DNA from: JAWKTM01 sp041399085
GTDB taxonomy: Bacteria > Planctomycetota > Planctomycetia > Pirellulales > Pirellulaceae
Length of the DNA stretch: 64,000 nucleotides
Direction: 5' to 3'
Assembly: GCA_041399085.1 (NCBI GenBank)
Contig: JAWKTM010000026.1
Span: 1-64,000 of the forward strand
Position numbers and translations under genes: made by a program. The notes under the pieces were generated by a model. It did no database searches and was not told where the DNA came from. It saw nothing but the letters and a program-made list of their open reading frames with translations. Shown here in pieces: positions 27,615-38,651 of this stretch; the first letter of the stretch is position 1, and each line of letters opens with the position of its first letter.

Positions 27615-29712
27615 ATGGTGCGTCGAACGGTACGTCGTGGCAAGGCTATCGTCTGGGTGTTATTGGGCGGAGCTTGTCTGGCTCTGATGCTAGTGGCGGG
27701 AATTGGCGCGGCCGCTTATTTGGTGACCCAAAATGCCTTTACGTCGGGCAGGTCCCAGACGCAACCAATTGCCTCCACGACGCCGCTAATCGTTGATCCG
27801 TCGCCAACGCCACCCGTGAACGAAGTGGATTCACGAGCCACAAGTCTTCCCGCCGCTGACGGTCCGATGGATTTGCAAACGGAATTGGCGACGCGTTCGC
27901 CTGTCGAACCCACGCCAGCGGCGATTCCCATAACCGTTCCACAACCCCGCACGAAGGAGCCGACGACGGGTCCACGAATCATACCCGTAGGTGAATTGCC
28001 GGCCTTGGGCGACGATGTGCCCGTCACACTTACGGCCACACGACCGGCCCTCGTGTATCAGTGGCCGTTGAATGAGAAGGTCATGTATACCTTTCAAATT
28101 GAGTCGACATTGGCGTCCAACACAACTGGGTATATCGGCGCCAATCAGTTGGTCGCGACCGACGACGCGCTTGGCCCAGCAAACCGAATCCTTGCTAGGA
28201 GAATCTGGCAGTGGAACGGGATTCGTCGTTCATCCACAAGGTGTATTAGTCACCTGTGCGCACGTGGTTCGAGGTTCGAAGAAAGTCGTCGCCAAGATTG
28301 GCAAAACGGAATACGATGCGACTGTTATTGGCCTCGACAACGAAAATGATCTGGCCGTGCTGCGAATCGACGCCACGGGACTGCCCCATCTAACGTTTGC
28401 CGATTCGGATCGCGTGCAGTTGGCCCAGGAAGTCCGCGTGCTGGGATTTCCACTGTCGACCGTGTTAGGAGAATCGATCAAAATCACGCGCGGTGAAGTC
28501 TCCGGGATCGGTGACACGACGAACGAAAAGACGTTGCAGATCGACGCCACGATTAACCCAGGAAACAGCGGAGGGCCGCTCTTGAACGGTAGCGGCCAAG
28601 TGATCGGCGTCGCCAGCCAGCTTCTGGCCGGAGAAGGAATCAGCGAGGTCGGCATGGCCATCCCCTCGAACGCCGTCACCGTCCTGTTAGAAAGCTTAAA
28701 GGTACCCGTCGAACTGGGGCTAGAGTCGGGCGAGCTAACTTCCACGCAAATCGTCTCACAAGCGCAACCAGCCGTCGTCTACTTGAAGGTCGAGTATGGA
28801 GCCGGAGGCGTGGGGGTGGAACAGCCGAAGTCGCTTCAGTTCTCGGGACATCTCGTGCAGTCGTCAAGCAATATGTATGGCTATCGGGACTCGTCCGGAA
28901 CCGGCTCCACTCGCGGCAAGTTGATCGTGGACGAGTTAGGGCAAGTCCTATCGTCGGATGAAGGATTGGACTTGCCTTATATGTTGGGAAGTGTCGGAAT
29001 GGTGGGCATCGAACAACTTCCGGCCGATTCTAGCGGTCGAGTATCTTCGTCGCGTCCCATTGCCCTGCAACAAATCGAAAGATCGTCGTCTCCCTCCTCC
29101 GCCATCTCCGAACTCATGCGCCGCGGCGCGTATCGAGCGCCTTGGATGCGAGGCTCCCTGCCCGACACGACGGAGCGGACTAAGGTGACCCTGTTGGTTG
29201 GGGTGGAGAAAGTCGCCTATCAACTGGGTAACTTGGACGGCGATTTGGTGGAGTTAAAGAAGACCTATCAACTTCGAATTGATGGAAAAAAGAAGAGTGA
29301 CCCACCCTATCTCACCGTGGACGGTACGGGGATTGGTAAATTCAATAAGGCGCGCGGAGTCATGGATTCGATGGTCTTCAAATCCACCGTGGTGTTGGAA
29401 AATGAGGGAATTGCCATCAAAGTGCCCGTGGCCCTTAAGTATGAGAGACTCGATCCAGAATTAGTGGCCAAGCGAGAGGCTGAAGCGAAGGCTCAGACGG
29501 AGCGTATTTTGGCCGAGTCGAAGGCGCGAACCGCGGCGACGCCTCCTGCTAGTATTCCGACAACTCCCTCTAGAACTTCCACGAGTCCACCGAGCACTGT
29601 GATTGGGGGTGGGCAAAGTAAGGCTGGGGTGACACCAGGTGGATTCGGCATGCAAGATATAAAGAGCGTGCCGCTATCCACGGGACTTAATCAATTTGAT
29701 CCCGAAAAATAA
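27615..29712 (+). CDS. Membrane-anchored trypsin-like serine protease, interrupted by one frameshift
   Basis: About 698 residues after repair, from ATG 27615 (TGAGGG upstream). MVRRTVRRGKAIVWVLLGG begins a signal-anchor. A Pro/Thr-rich linker precedes RPALVYQWPLNEKVMYTFQI, then the frame breaks at 28165-28190. The protease domain follows: SGTGFVVHPQGVLVTCAHVV (His), NDLAVLRID (Asp), INPGNSGGPLLN (Ser), a DegP/HtrA-type triad. No PDZ domain is visible. The C-terminal ~330 residues are beta-rich (ERTKVTLLVGVEKVAYQLG ... ALKYERLDPELVAKREAEA) and may form one split domain with the piece before the protease. One extra base (or two missing) explains the shift. Predicted periplasmic protein-quality or signalling protease. 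Confidence 0.85.
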
Positions 29713-29795
29713 GCCGTCGTCCGCGGTCACAAACCGAGCCCCGCCAACACAAGCGTCCGTCGCGCCGTCGAACATTCAAGGTTTGGAGCATCCCC

Positions 29796-31085
29796 ATGTT
29801 GTTCAACCGGACTCACTGCCTAACACTTGCCATTTTCGTGGCGTCGATCGCGCCGGTCGTGGCCGACGGTCGCACCTGGACCGATCGGACTGGCAATGCC
29901 AAGGTCGAAGCGGAATTGGTCACCGTTAAGCAGGGCAAAGCGTATCTGGAACGTGTCGACGGCCGCGTGGCGACGGTCGCGCTCGAACGACTCAGCGACG
30001 AGGATTTGAAATACCTCGCGTCGCTGCCCGAATACCGCGACGAAGCAACCGCCGCGATCAAAAGGGTTGCGGCCGCGATGGATGGTGACCCGAGCCCGAG
30101 TCGAGTTGCCCCGGCCGATGTTGTGACCGAACGTCCCAAGATGGCCACCATTCACGTGGAGGACGAATCGACCGTGGGAGTGGTCAGGCGATTCAAATCG
30201 GAAAGCTGGGGATTCCAAGGGATCGCCTTCTCGCCCGATGGTGGACGGTTGGCGGCGATCGGCAGTGACAATATCAACTTGATTGATCTCGACAGTTCCC
30301 AACTCTTAGCACGCCAAGATGGACTGAGAGAAATCTTTCGGTTCACCAGCGTGACTTTTTCGCCGGATGGCAAGAAGTTATTGGCTGGCGGCACACGGGG
30401 CCATGTGCTGATTTGGGACGTGGCCGCGGACGGAAGGCTGAACGCGGCTCACAATTACAATATTCACGACAATGAGGTCAAGTCGATCGCGGTCACCCCG
30501 GACAATCAATACGCGATTTCGGTCGATTCCCGAGGCAATGTCAAGTATTGGAGTATCGAGACTGGTCAGTCATTGATGGCATACGGGGGCTTCTATCCCA
30601 ACACGCCAGTCGACGCGTTTATCACACGTCGTGGCGGCCAAGCACTAGTTGCCGATGGTCGAACGATGGCACTGTTTGACCTAAAGGAAAAGAAGGCGCT
30701 GCAGGCCGCGAGTGTCTCACGAGGCGCCGCGCAGTGCGTGGCTTTCTCTCCCGATGGTACTCGGTTCGCCTTCAACGATTCTTATACCATTCGCCTCGTG
30801 GATGTGAAAACAGGATCGGAATTGCCGCCGCTTCGCGAGCAATCGTTGCAATGGTCGGTCGATTTCTCTCCAAACGGGAAGCTGCTAGCTTGCGGCAGCC
30901 ATGGCCGAATCGCGGTCTGGGACGTCGATACACAACAACCGGCGCATTTGTTTACAACCGAAGAAACTGGGCATTTGAGATTCTTGCAGTTCTCTCCGGA
31001 CGGCATTCATGTGGCGGCCATCGTCTCGCCCATCGGACAATCCATTCATCTCTTTCGGCTGCCCAAAAAGCTCCACATGCCGTAG
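29796..31085 (+). CDS. Exported SLA1-homology (SHD1) and WD40-repeat protein
   Basis: 429 residues. A signal peptide (MLFNRTHCLTLAIFVASIAP, cut near VVADG) is followed by an SHD1-type domain at residues ~24-75: GRTWTDRTGNAKVEAELVTV, GKAYLERVDGRVATVALERL, DLKYLASLPEY. From ~125 to the end there are about seven WD40-like blades, each with an FSPDG word: GIAFSPDGGRLAAIG, FSPDGKKLLAGGTRG, AFSPDGTRFAFND, FSPNGKLLACGSHGRIAVWD, FSPDGIHVAAI. This pairing is frequent in planctomycetes. Presumed periplasmic scaffold; partner unknown. It follows the protease after 83 bases on the same strand. Confidence 0.85.
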   Translation: MLFNRTHCLTLAIFVASIAPVVADGRTWTDRTGNAKVEAELVTVKQGKAYLERVDGRVATVALERLSDEDLKYLASLPEYRDEATAAIKRVAAAMDGDPSPSRVAPADVVTERPKMATIHVEDESTVGVVRRFKSESWGFQGIAFSPDGGRLAAIGSDNINLIDLDSSQLLARQDGLREIFRFTSVTFSPDGKKLLAGGTRGHVLIWDVAADGRLNAAHNYNIHDNEVKSIAVTPDNQYAISVDSRGNVKYWSIETGQSLMAYGGFYPNTPVDAFITRRGGQALVADGRTMALFDLKEKKALQAASVSRGAAQCVAFSPDGTRFAFNDSYTIRLVDVKTGSELPPLREQSLQWSVDFSPNGKLLACGSHGRIAVWDVDTQQPAHLFTTEETGHLRFLQFSPDGIHVAAIVSPIGQSIHLFRLPKKLHMP

Positions 31086-31339
31086 CACCGTTCCAGGAGA
31101 TGAGATCGGCTGGGTGTTCGAAGCGGAACATCCTCCGCTCAATTTGACCGTGGTCGCGAAAACCGATACTGCCGCACGGGCCAAATTCGCGGGTGGATGT
31201 AGATTGCCGCGCCTTTCACCATCGAATCGCCCATGCCGTCGTGAAAGACGCTACGATAGGGCCAAATTGCCGCGATTGGCTTTGACAATATCGCCGGCAA
31301 AGATGTCCAGCGTTTTACGAACATGGGAGTTATTCGGCG

Positions 31340-34300
31340 ATGGCCCAGCCCAACGATCGCGCGTTGCCGGATGAATCGGGCGACGGTGACCACTTGACCG
31401 CCTCCCCTGGCAGCGAGTCGGCCTATGACGCGACGCTGCACTACGATCTGAGCGATTCGCCAGAACCCGGAACGGCGGCCGGAGTGTCGTTCGAGGCGCG
31501 ACTCGGCGATACGTCTCAACCGGCGGTGGACTGCGACCAAACGATCGAAACATCTTCGTCGGCGACATCCAACCCAAGCGAATCGCCGGCTCCGCAAGTT
31601 GCCGGGCGCTATGTTTTGCAGGGCGAGATCGCTCGTGGCGGCATGGGGGCGATCTTCAGCGCTCGCGATGAAGTGCTGGGGCGCGATCTGGCGATCAAGG
31701 TGCTGTTGGACTCGCATGTGGATTCGCCGGAAACGGGCCGGCGGTTCATCGAAGAGGCCCAGATCAACGGCCAGCTTCAACATCCGGGCATTGTGCCCGT
31801 TCATGAGTTGGGCACGTTGGAAGATCGGCGGCCTTTCTTTGCCATGAAATTGGTCAAAGGACAAACGCTGAAGGCGCTGTTGGCCGAACGGCCTGACCCG
31901 CGAAGCGACCTTTCGCGGTTCCTGGGCGTGTTCGAGCACATCTGCCTCACGATGGCTTATGCCCACGATCGCGGCGTCATCCACCGAGATTTGAAGCCAG
32001 CCAATGTTATGGTTGGGGCGTTTGGCGAAGTGCAGGTGATGGATTGGGGACTGGCCAAGGTAATAACGGGCGGGACGAAGCCAGCCGAGGAGCCGACCGT
32101 CAGCGATGAGCTGAGTGTGATTCGCACGATCCGAAATTCCGGCAGCGGGGCGTCGTCCGGATCGGAATCTCACACTCAATTTGGATGGGCGATTGGGACG
32201 CCAGCCTATATGCCGCCCGAGCAGGCGCTCGGCGAAGTCGAGCGGATGGACGAACGAGCCGATGTGTTCGGGCTGGGAGCGATTCTTTGCGAGATTCTGA
32301 CGGGGACGCCGCCTTATGTAAACGACCAGCGCCGCGACATCATGCGGATGGCGATGCGAGGCGAGACAACCGAATGCTTCGCGCGGCTGGACAACAGCGG
32401 GGCCGAACATCCGCTGATTGATTTGGCCAAAGAATGTTTGGCGTTTGATATCGCCGCTCGACCACGCAATGCAAAGGTCGTGGCGGATCGGTTGACGCAG
32501 CACTTGGAGTCCGTGGCGACGAGGCTTCGACAATCGGAGCTAGACTTAAACGCGGCCCAAACGCGTGCTCAGGAACAGCGCAAACGACAACGCATTGTTC
32601 TCGCATTGGGCGCCTGCGTGGTGGCTATCGCGGCGACCGCTGGTGGCATCGTTACCTGGATCCAAAAGGAGCGAGCCGACTTCGCTCAACGAACATCGGA
32701 ACGGCTTGAAGAACTGGCCTACGCCGAAGCCGCGTCGGCCAAGGAAGCGATCGCCGCGCGAGATCGCGAAGCGAATCTCAAAGTCGAAGCAGAAAACGCT
32801 CGCCGCGAGGTCGAGCTAACTTTAGCCGACGTCTATACGTCGCGCGGTCTGCTGGCCGCCGAAGCGCCGGATCCGCCGGTGGCCATGATGTGGTTTACGC
32901 TGGCCGCTAAACAGGCGAAGGCCGACCCGGACCGCGAGTCGCACAACGCGCGGCGAGCTCGCAACTGGGCCAACGAGGCGACGTTGCCGGTCGGCGCTTT
33001 CTTCTGCGAATCCGCGGCGGAACGCGTGCATTTCCAGCCGGGCGGCCATCAACTGCTGATTCAAATGGGGCCGAATGGACAGTATGTGTTATGGGACTGG
33101 CGGACCAATGAAAAGTCCGACTGGTTGCACGGCCAAGCGAATGTAAATAGAGCCTGTTGGGCGCCGGACGGCTCGGCGATTGCGGTCGTGGGAGATCGAA
33201 GCATCGAGATTAGGGAAGTCGCGACGGGCGTTGCCAGGCAAGCGATCGCGTATCCAGCGGAGGTTACGTCGATCGAATTCAGCCCGGATGGTCGGTTGCT
33301 GGCCATCGGCGGCGAGTCGGCTCGAATCTGGAACGTGGCGGAGAACCGGCTGCTGGATCAACAGTGGCCGCATCCCCAACGTATCGATTCCTTAAAGTTC
33401 AATCGCGCGGGAACACGGTTGATTACGACGGCCGAGGACAAGCTGGCTCGTGTCTTCGCCGTGGACGACGTTGGCCGTCCCGCTCCGCTGTACGATCCCC
33501 TGCCTCATGTTCCAGAGCGACCTCCTTCGTCGCCCGTGTTAGTCAATGGCGACCGGCAGCTCGTGACGATTGCCAATTACGGTCAATTGGCGGTTTGGGA
33601 TTTGGAAACGGGGAGCGAACAAAAGCGAATCACCACCAAACCCAAAGCTTTGTGCCTGGTCGCCGCCGATCCTCTCGGACGCTTTTTCGCCACGGGTGGA
33701 TATTATGGCCCCTGTCTCTGGCGAGCCGATGCGATGGATGATCCTCCCGTGGAAATGGACCATGTCAACTTCGTGGACCATATCGTATTCAGCGCTGACA
33801 GTACGCGCCTGATGAGTGTTTCCTGTGACAGCACCGCGCAACTGTGGTCGGTCCCCGACGGGCGTCCTTTGGGACCACGCATTACTCATAACACAGGCGC
33901 GCATCGTGTGGCGATTAGCGACGACAATCAATATCTTGTCACCTCGCAAGACAATCGGCTGGTTCGAGTCTGGAAACGTCCCGATACAACGAGACTAATA
34001 GCACGGACGCCGAAATGGGGAAAAATGCCGCGGCTCAGCTCGGATGGCCTATTGGCGACGCCGGGACGGTTCTACGCCTCGCCGTTGGTCGAGCACGGTA
34101 CGACTCCCGAAGTTGTTGTCCGCCGTACGTCGGACGGAGCGCCCATCGGCCCCACGATCCGCGATGGGAGGATGGTCGTTGATACTTGTATTTGCGGCGA
34201 CAATCGCACGCTGGCAATCGTGTCCCAGGGCAACCAAGGGGCCAAGCTTACCCTTTGGGATCCGTACGCAGGGCAGCAGATTCGCGATCCCATGGATCTC

Positions 34301-36658
34301 CCTGGCGTTCCACTAAGTGTTGCAGCGCGTCCGGCCACGGATCATTTGGTAATCGTGTGCCAGAGGGATACTTTGTTGGTCGTGGATTGGAAAACGGGGA
34401 GTGTCTTATTCACACATAGCGGCGAGTCGAAGTCGCTAAGCGACGACATTCCCGATGGGAGGTTCGCGAGTTATACGCCCGATGGCAAGCGGATCGTAGC
34501 CATGACCGACAACATTTCGGCACGTGTATATGATGCCGATTCCGGCGAACTTTGTTTTCCTCCGCTACAAGCAGTTTATGAGGAACGTCTACCATTCCGG
34601 ACTTTCTCCATCTCGCCTGACAGCCGTCTGCTGGCGACTGGGGCCAATGGCGTGGCGCGTGTATGGGATCTCGGTAAAGGCCGCGAGTTATGCCGCCCGT
34701 TGCTCCATCCCGACAATCAACTAGCTTTGTCCGACTTAGAATTTAGTCCCGACAACCGTTTATTGATTACCGCGAACACGGATGGTTTGGCGCGCGTGTG
34801 GGACTGGCAACAGGGCGAGCTGGCATGCCCGCCACTGAAGCACGATGATGTGGTCTTCACGGTCGCTTTTACGCCGGACGGCAGGCACGCCATCACCGGC
34901 TCGCGCGGTCCGCATTGTGGTCCGCATGTATGGGAGTTGACTACAGGCAAACCCATTGCTCCGCCATTAATCGATCCACAAGGAGGTTCAGAAAAGGATG
35001 CGGTTCACGGGGTAGCGATCGCTCCCGATGGTTCGCGGCTGGTCGCTGGCGCTTCCTCGTCCGGCGACTTTGTAATCGCCGATCTTCAGCGACTGCTTGC
35101 CCCGACCGACATACCGGTACAGGATCTTCAATTGGTCAGCGAAGCCGCGGCGACAAAGGCGATCGAAGCTGGCGACCTCAACACGCTGACGCTCGAACAA
35201 TGGCGAACCCGTTGGTCTCGACTCACGGAGAACCGATTGGCTCGCGAAACGGCATCGCCACTGGAGATCATGCGACGTCGAACGAAATTAGCGGCCGATG
35301 CCCAATCGCGAGGCGATTTTGACGAAGCGCTTCGCCAGCTTCAAATTGCCTGGGAAGCGTCCGAAAGCGATACGTTCGATCCCAATGGGCCGAACGCCGT
35401 TCAAATCGCGGCGGGACTGGCGGACATTCAATTCCGTCAAGTTTCAATTTATCGGACAACCCAGCGACACGCCGAGTTTACCGAAGCCCTTGAGCGAGCG
35501 CGTGTGTGGGCTGAGCAAGCTCTCGCATTGGATCCTCATAATCATTCCCGCCGAATGCAACTGACCGGTGTGTTGTGGCTAGTGGGGGAAGGTCAACCCA
35601 CTAACCCGCTCGATTCTCAGCTTCGTAATGCCGTACGGATTCTCGGCTCGAATACTATTAGCAGTTTGGCGGCCGTCTATCTCTTGGCCGGCGAGCCCGA
35701 CAATGCGGTTTCAATCATTCAGCAAATTGACGCCGAGCGGCTGACGGCCATCGATCTGGCGTTGCTTGCCATTGGCCAGCAGCGCCTCGAGCAGACGGCC
35801 GAAGCCAGTGAGGCATTAGAGCGGGGATTGAATGCTCTGGCCGAATTGAATTTCCCAGAATCCGCCATGGCGCTCGCCGAATCGGCGTTGGTCGAGATTA
35901 AGGGAATCACGCTGGACGAGGCCAACGCGCACGTGCTCCAGCTCAAGACGGCGCACGCACTAAAGCCGTTTGATGAGGCGATCGCGTCGGCCCCGGAGTC
36001 ACCCCGCGGCTATGCGAACCGTGGCGAGTGGCATGGGGCGCACGGCAATTGGGAACTAGCCGCCGCGGATCTATCCAAAGCGATCGAGATCGAGCCGGAG
36101 GACCATTTTTCGGCTTACCATCTTTGTTCGCTGTTTGCGGCGCGGGAAAACGCCGACGCCTACCGCGCTCATCGCACGATGATGCTTGCCAAGTGGGGCG
36201 AGTCGCGCGAAGACACGATCGCCGAGCGAACCGCGATGGGATGTCTTCTGCGAGAACCTTCCGCCGACGAGCTCGAACAGTTGAAAGAGATCATGCAGTA
36301 TGTCGAGGAAGTTACTCCCACCAGCCGCTTTCGTATCTGGTTCACGCGATGCATCGCCTTGTATAGGTATCGCCTCGGTCAGTATGAGGACGCTCTCAAG
36401 GCAACCCAGCAGGGCCGCAACTGGATCGGCCCGAACGGCGCTGCCGTGCTGGAGGCTGGCTTGCACTCGATCGACGCGTTGGCACACGCCAAGTTGGGAG
36501 ACGTGGAAAACGCCAACGCTTCCTTGGCCGCGGCGAAGGACCTGTTTGAAAACAAACTTCCGCCTGCGACTAGCGGTCGAATTGGCCCTTCCTGGCACGA
36601 CAGTCTCATGGGGCGTCTGCTGTACGAGGAAGCCCGAGCGTTGCTCGTGAACGAATGA
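31340..36658 (+). CDS. Giant Ser/Thr protein kinase with transmembrane helix, WD40 propeller(s) and TPR-like tail
   Basis: 1772 residues. A disordered leader (1-88) precedes the PKN-type kinase domain at ~90-400: GEIARGGMGAIFSARDE (P-loop), DLAIKVLLD (Lys120), IHRDLKPANVMVG (Asp217), VMDWGLAKV (DWG in place of DFG, Asp235), and GTPAYMPPEQALGEVERMDE. One TM helix lies at ~417-437 (VLALGACVVAIAATAGGIV), followed by a short coiled coil. Residues ~545-1260 hold many WD40-like blades (FSPDGRLLAIGG, FSADSTRLMSVSCDSTAQLW, VRVWKRPDT, FTPDGRHAITGS). The last ~450 residues are helical and TPR-like (YANRGEWHGAHGNWELAAAD). The kinase is cytoplasmic and the propeller likely periplasmic. Ligand and targets unknown. 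Confidence 0.92.
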   Translation: MAQPNDRALPDESGDGDHLTASPGSESAYDATLHYDLSDSPEPGTAAGVSFEARLGDTSQPAVDCDQTIETSSSATSNPSESPAPQVAGRYVLQGEIARGGMGAIFSARDEVLGRDLAIKVLLDSHVDSPETGRRFIEEAQINGQLQHPGIVPVHELGTLEDRRPFFAMKLVKGQTLKALLAERPDPRSDLSRFLGVFEHICLTMAYAHDRGVIHRDLKPANVMVGAFGEVQVMDWGLAKVITGGTKPAEEPTVSDELSVIRTIRNSGSGASSGSESHTQFGWAIGTPAYMPPEQALGEVERMDERADVFGLGAILCEILTGTPPYVNDQRRDIMRMAMRGETTECFARLDNSGAEHPLIDLAKECLAFDIAARPRNAKVVADRLTQHLESVATRLRQSELDLNAAQTRAQEQRKRQRIVLALGACVVAIAATAGGIVTWIQKERADFAQRTSERLEELAYAEAASAKEAIAARDREANLKVEAENARREVELTLADVYTSRGLLAAEAPDPPVAMMWFTLAAKQAKADPDRESHNARRARNWANEATLPVGAFFCESAAERVHFQPGGHQLLIQMGPNGQYVLWDWRTNEKSDWLHGQANVNRACWAPDGSAIAVVGDRSIEIREVATGVARQAIAYPAEVTSIEFSPDGRLLAIGGESARIWNVAENRLLDQQWPHPQRIDSLKFNRAGTRLITTAEDKLARVFAVDDVGRPAPLYDPLPHVPERPPSSPVLVNGDRQLVTIANYGQLAVWDLETGSEQKRITTKPKALCLVAADPLGRFFATGGYYGPCLWRADAMDDPPVEMDHVNFVDHIVFSADSTRLMSVSCDSTAQLWSVPDGRPLGPRITHNTGAHRVAISDDNQYLVTSQDNRLVRVWKRPDTTRLIARTPKWGKMPRLSSDGLLATPGRFYASPLVEHGTTPEVVVRRTSDGAPIGPTIRDGRMVVDTCICGDNRTLAIVSQGNQGAKLTLWDPYAGQQIRDPMDLPGVPLSVAARPATDHLVIVCQRDTLLVVDWKTGSVLFTHSGESKSLSDDIPDGRFASYTPDGKRIVAMTDNISARVYDADSGELCFPPLQAVYEERLPFRTFSISPDSRLLATGANGVARVWDLGKGRELCRPLLHPDNQLALSDLEFSPDNRLLITANTDGLARVWDWQQGELACPPLKHDDVVFTVAFTPDGRHAITGSRGPHCGPHVWELTTGKPIAPPLIDPQGGSEKDAVHGVAIAPDGSRLVAGASSSGDFVIADLQRLLAPTDIPVQDLQLVSEAAATKAIEAGDLNTLTLEQWRTRWSRLTENRLARETASPLEIMRRRTKLAADAQSRGDFDEALRQLQIAWEASESDTFDPNGPNAVQIAAGLADIQFRQVSIYRTTQRHAEFTEALERARVWAEQALALDPHNHSRRMQLTGVLWLVGEGQPTNPLDSQLRNAVRILGSNTISSLAAVYLLAGEPDNAVSIIQQIDAERLTAIDLALLAIGQQRLEQTAEASEALERGLNALAELNFPESAMALAESALVEIKGITLDEANAHVLQLKTAHALKPFDEAIASAPESPRGYANRGEWHGAHGNWELAAADLSKAIEIEPEDHFSAYHLCSLFAARENADAYRAHRTMMLAKWGESREDTIAERTAMGCLLREPSADELEQLKEIMQYVEEVTPTSRFRIWFTRCIALYRYRLGQYEDALKATQQGRNWIGPNGAAVLEAGLHSIDALAHAKLGDVENANASLAAAKDLFENKLPPATSGRIGPSWHDSLMGRLLYEEARALLVNE

Positions 36659-37236
36659 CAGCCAACGAACGCGCGGCGATTGCGTTTTGCGCGGAAGTCG
36701 GACAATCGAATGCACGAATGGCAGGACTTCGCGATCACCGAGTCGTTTCGCGACGGAGCGGTCTCGTGGGCGTTTGGAAGTGGCGGAATCCTGCGGAATC
36801 CAGCCGAATACGCATCGGCTGCGTGCCAGCTTGCGCATCGGGGTTCGGCTGGCTAACCGACACGATCGTTAGGACTCGACCGGCTGCGCGGGATTTAGGC
36901 ATGGTTGCCAAGGGATGGGCCGCTGGCGTTATTCATCGGCTGCGGCAGCCAGCGAGCCGTTATGCCGCAAACGTCGTTCGCCATTGGGCTTGGAATCGAC
37001 CACCCGTGTGCTGGCAGCCCTCCAGAATGCCTTTCCGCAGCCTCGGTTTTTCGCGGAAACCATGTGCCCAGCCTTTAGGCAGCCGCCGGGCGGCGTTCGT
37101 TGACAGTCAGTCGGAACGGACTTACGATGACATGTCGGCATCTATTTTTGCCTTGGTTTTTCCGCCCGAGCGACGCTTCCGAGAACGGCGGCTGCGCGAG
37201 CGGCTCGGCGGCGGACGATTTTGAGGACGCAACGTT
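36659..37236. other. 578-base spacer between kinase and argH, no recognised gene
   Basis: A frame starting with ATG overlapping the kinase stop (36655-37224, 189 codons) is open, but its translation is low in pattern and resembles nothing. A short frame at 36712-36861 (MHEWQDFAITESFRDGAVSW..., 49 codons) has a more protein-like composition and could be a gene remnant. An antisense frame 36071-36838 mostly mirrors the kinase. The argH Shine-Dalgarno sits at the far end. Confidence 0.35.
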
Positions 37237-38614
37237 TTGGCCAGCCCTTCTCGATCCGGTGTCTTCGCCGCTTCCACCGACCAGCGCGTCGAGCGATTCA
37301 CCGAAAGTGTCAGCTTCGATCACCGGCTCTACGCGCACGACATCCGCGGTTCGATCGCCCATGCCGAGATGTTGGCGGAAGTAGGCGTGATCTCGGCTGA
37401 TGAATGTCGACAGATTCGCGAGACATTGACCCAAATCGGCGAGGAGATTTCCGCCGGCCAGTTCGAGATGCGAATCGAGCTGGAAGACATCCACATGCAC
37501 ATTGAGAAGGCGTTGACCGATCGAATCGGCGACGTCGGCCGCAAATTGCATACGGGACGCAGTCGCAACGATCAGGTATCAACGGATCTGAGGTTGTGGG
37601 TTCGCGACGCGATCGACCGGACCGACGCCTTGTTGTTGGATTTGCAGCGGGCTTTTGTCGGCCGGTGCGAGCGGGACGCCGACGCGATTCTGCCGGCTTA
37701 CACGCATCTGCAACGCGCTCAGCCGGTATTGGCGCGCATTACTGGTTGGCTTACTGCGAGAAATACGAGCGGGATCGCGAGCGGCTGGCGGATTGCCGTC
37801 GACGCGTAAATCGTTGCAGCTTAGCGCGGTCGCTCGCCGGAACTAGCATTCCCATTGATCGCGACGACGTAGCTCGGCGATTGGGTTTGAGAGCGTCGCG
37901 GCCAACAGCTTGGACATCTCCAGCGACCGCGACTTCGTGCTGGAAACGGCCTTCGTGCTGACGATGATTCAGGAGCATTTGAGCACTTGGGCCGACGAGT
38001 GGATTTTGTGGTCGACGACCGAGTTCAACTTTATTCGCGTGCCGCAGCAGTTTTGCACGGGATCGTCGATCATGCCGCAAAAGATCAATCCCGACGTGCT
38101 GGAATTGACGCGGGGCAAGACAGCTCGAGTGATTGGCGGATTGCAGACGTTGTTGACGCTGATCAAGGCGTTGCCTTTGGCTTACAACCGCGACTTGCAG
38201 GAAGACAAGCCGGCGTTGTTCGACATTGTCGACACGGTGCAAGCTTGTTTGGAGTTAGCCGCGCCGATCGTGGCGGGCGCGGAGTTGAATCGAGCGGCGA
38301 TTAACGAGCGACTCGACCGCGGTTATCTGGATGCCACGACGATGATGGAATATCTGATTAAGCGAGGCGTGCCACAGCGGACGGCTCATCATCAGGTTGG
38401 CCAATTGGTTGGCTTGGCGATGGAGCGTGGCGTGCGGTTGGCCGATCTGAGCTTGGCCGATTTTCAGGCGGCTTATCCCGAGGCGGACGATTCGATCTAT
38501 CAAGTGCTGGGCGTGGAAAACGCCTTGCGAGCGTTTCAGAGTAAGGGCTCGACCGCGCCGCACGAGGTTGCTCGGCAAGTCCAACATTGGCGTGACAAGC
38601 TGGGCGTTTCCTGA
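37237..38614 (+). CDS. argH: Argininosuccinate lyase, interrupted by two frameshifts
   Basis: Last step of arginine synthesis: argininosuccinate to arginine plus fumarate. It starts at TTG 37237 (MASPSRSGVFAASTDQRVER); an in-frame stop at 37222 rules out any longer start, and a TGAGGA lies ~8 nt upstream. Motifs: FDHRLYAHDIRGSIAHAEML, MHIEKALTDRIG, KLHTGRSRNDQVSTDLRLW, LPAYTHLQRAQPV and the fumarase-superfamily signature GSSIMPQKINPDVLELTRGK. Frames change near 37735 (expected APHYWLAYCEKYERD) and 37886 (expected LGFESVAANSLD), each one missing base, and a few codons around 37825 (GAGALAGTS region) look shortened. Repaired length ~459. The enzyme is near-essential, so sequence error is likely. 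Confidence 0.9.
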
Positions 38615-38651
38615 AGCCGAGCGTCCGCCGCCGAGCCTTCCTTAGCCAGTT

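Noticed and set aside
31139..32533. Minus-strand ORF of 464 codons
   Set aside because: Antisense to the kinase domain, His/Arg-rich with no motif; a frame shadow of high-GC coding DNA.
36655..37224. 189-codon ORF overlapping the kinase stop (ATGA)
   Set aside because: The overlap is suggestive, but the translation has no recognisable pattern and the tail is an Arg-rich run; kept only as a spacer note.
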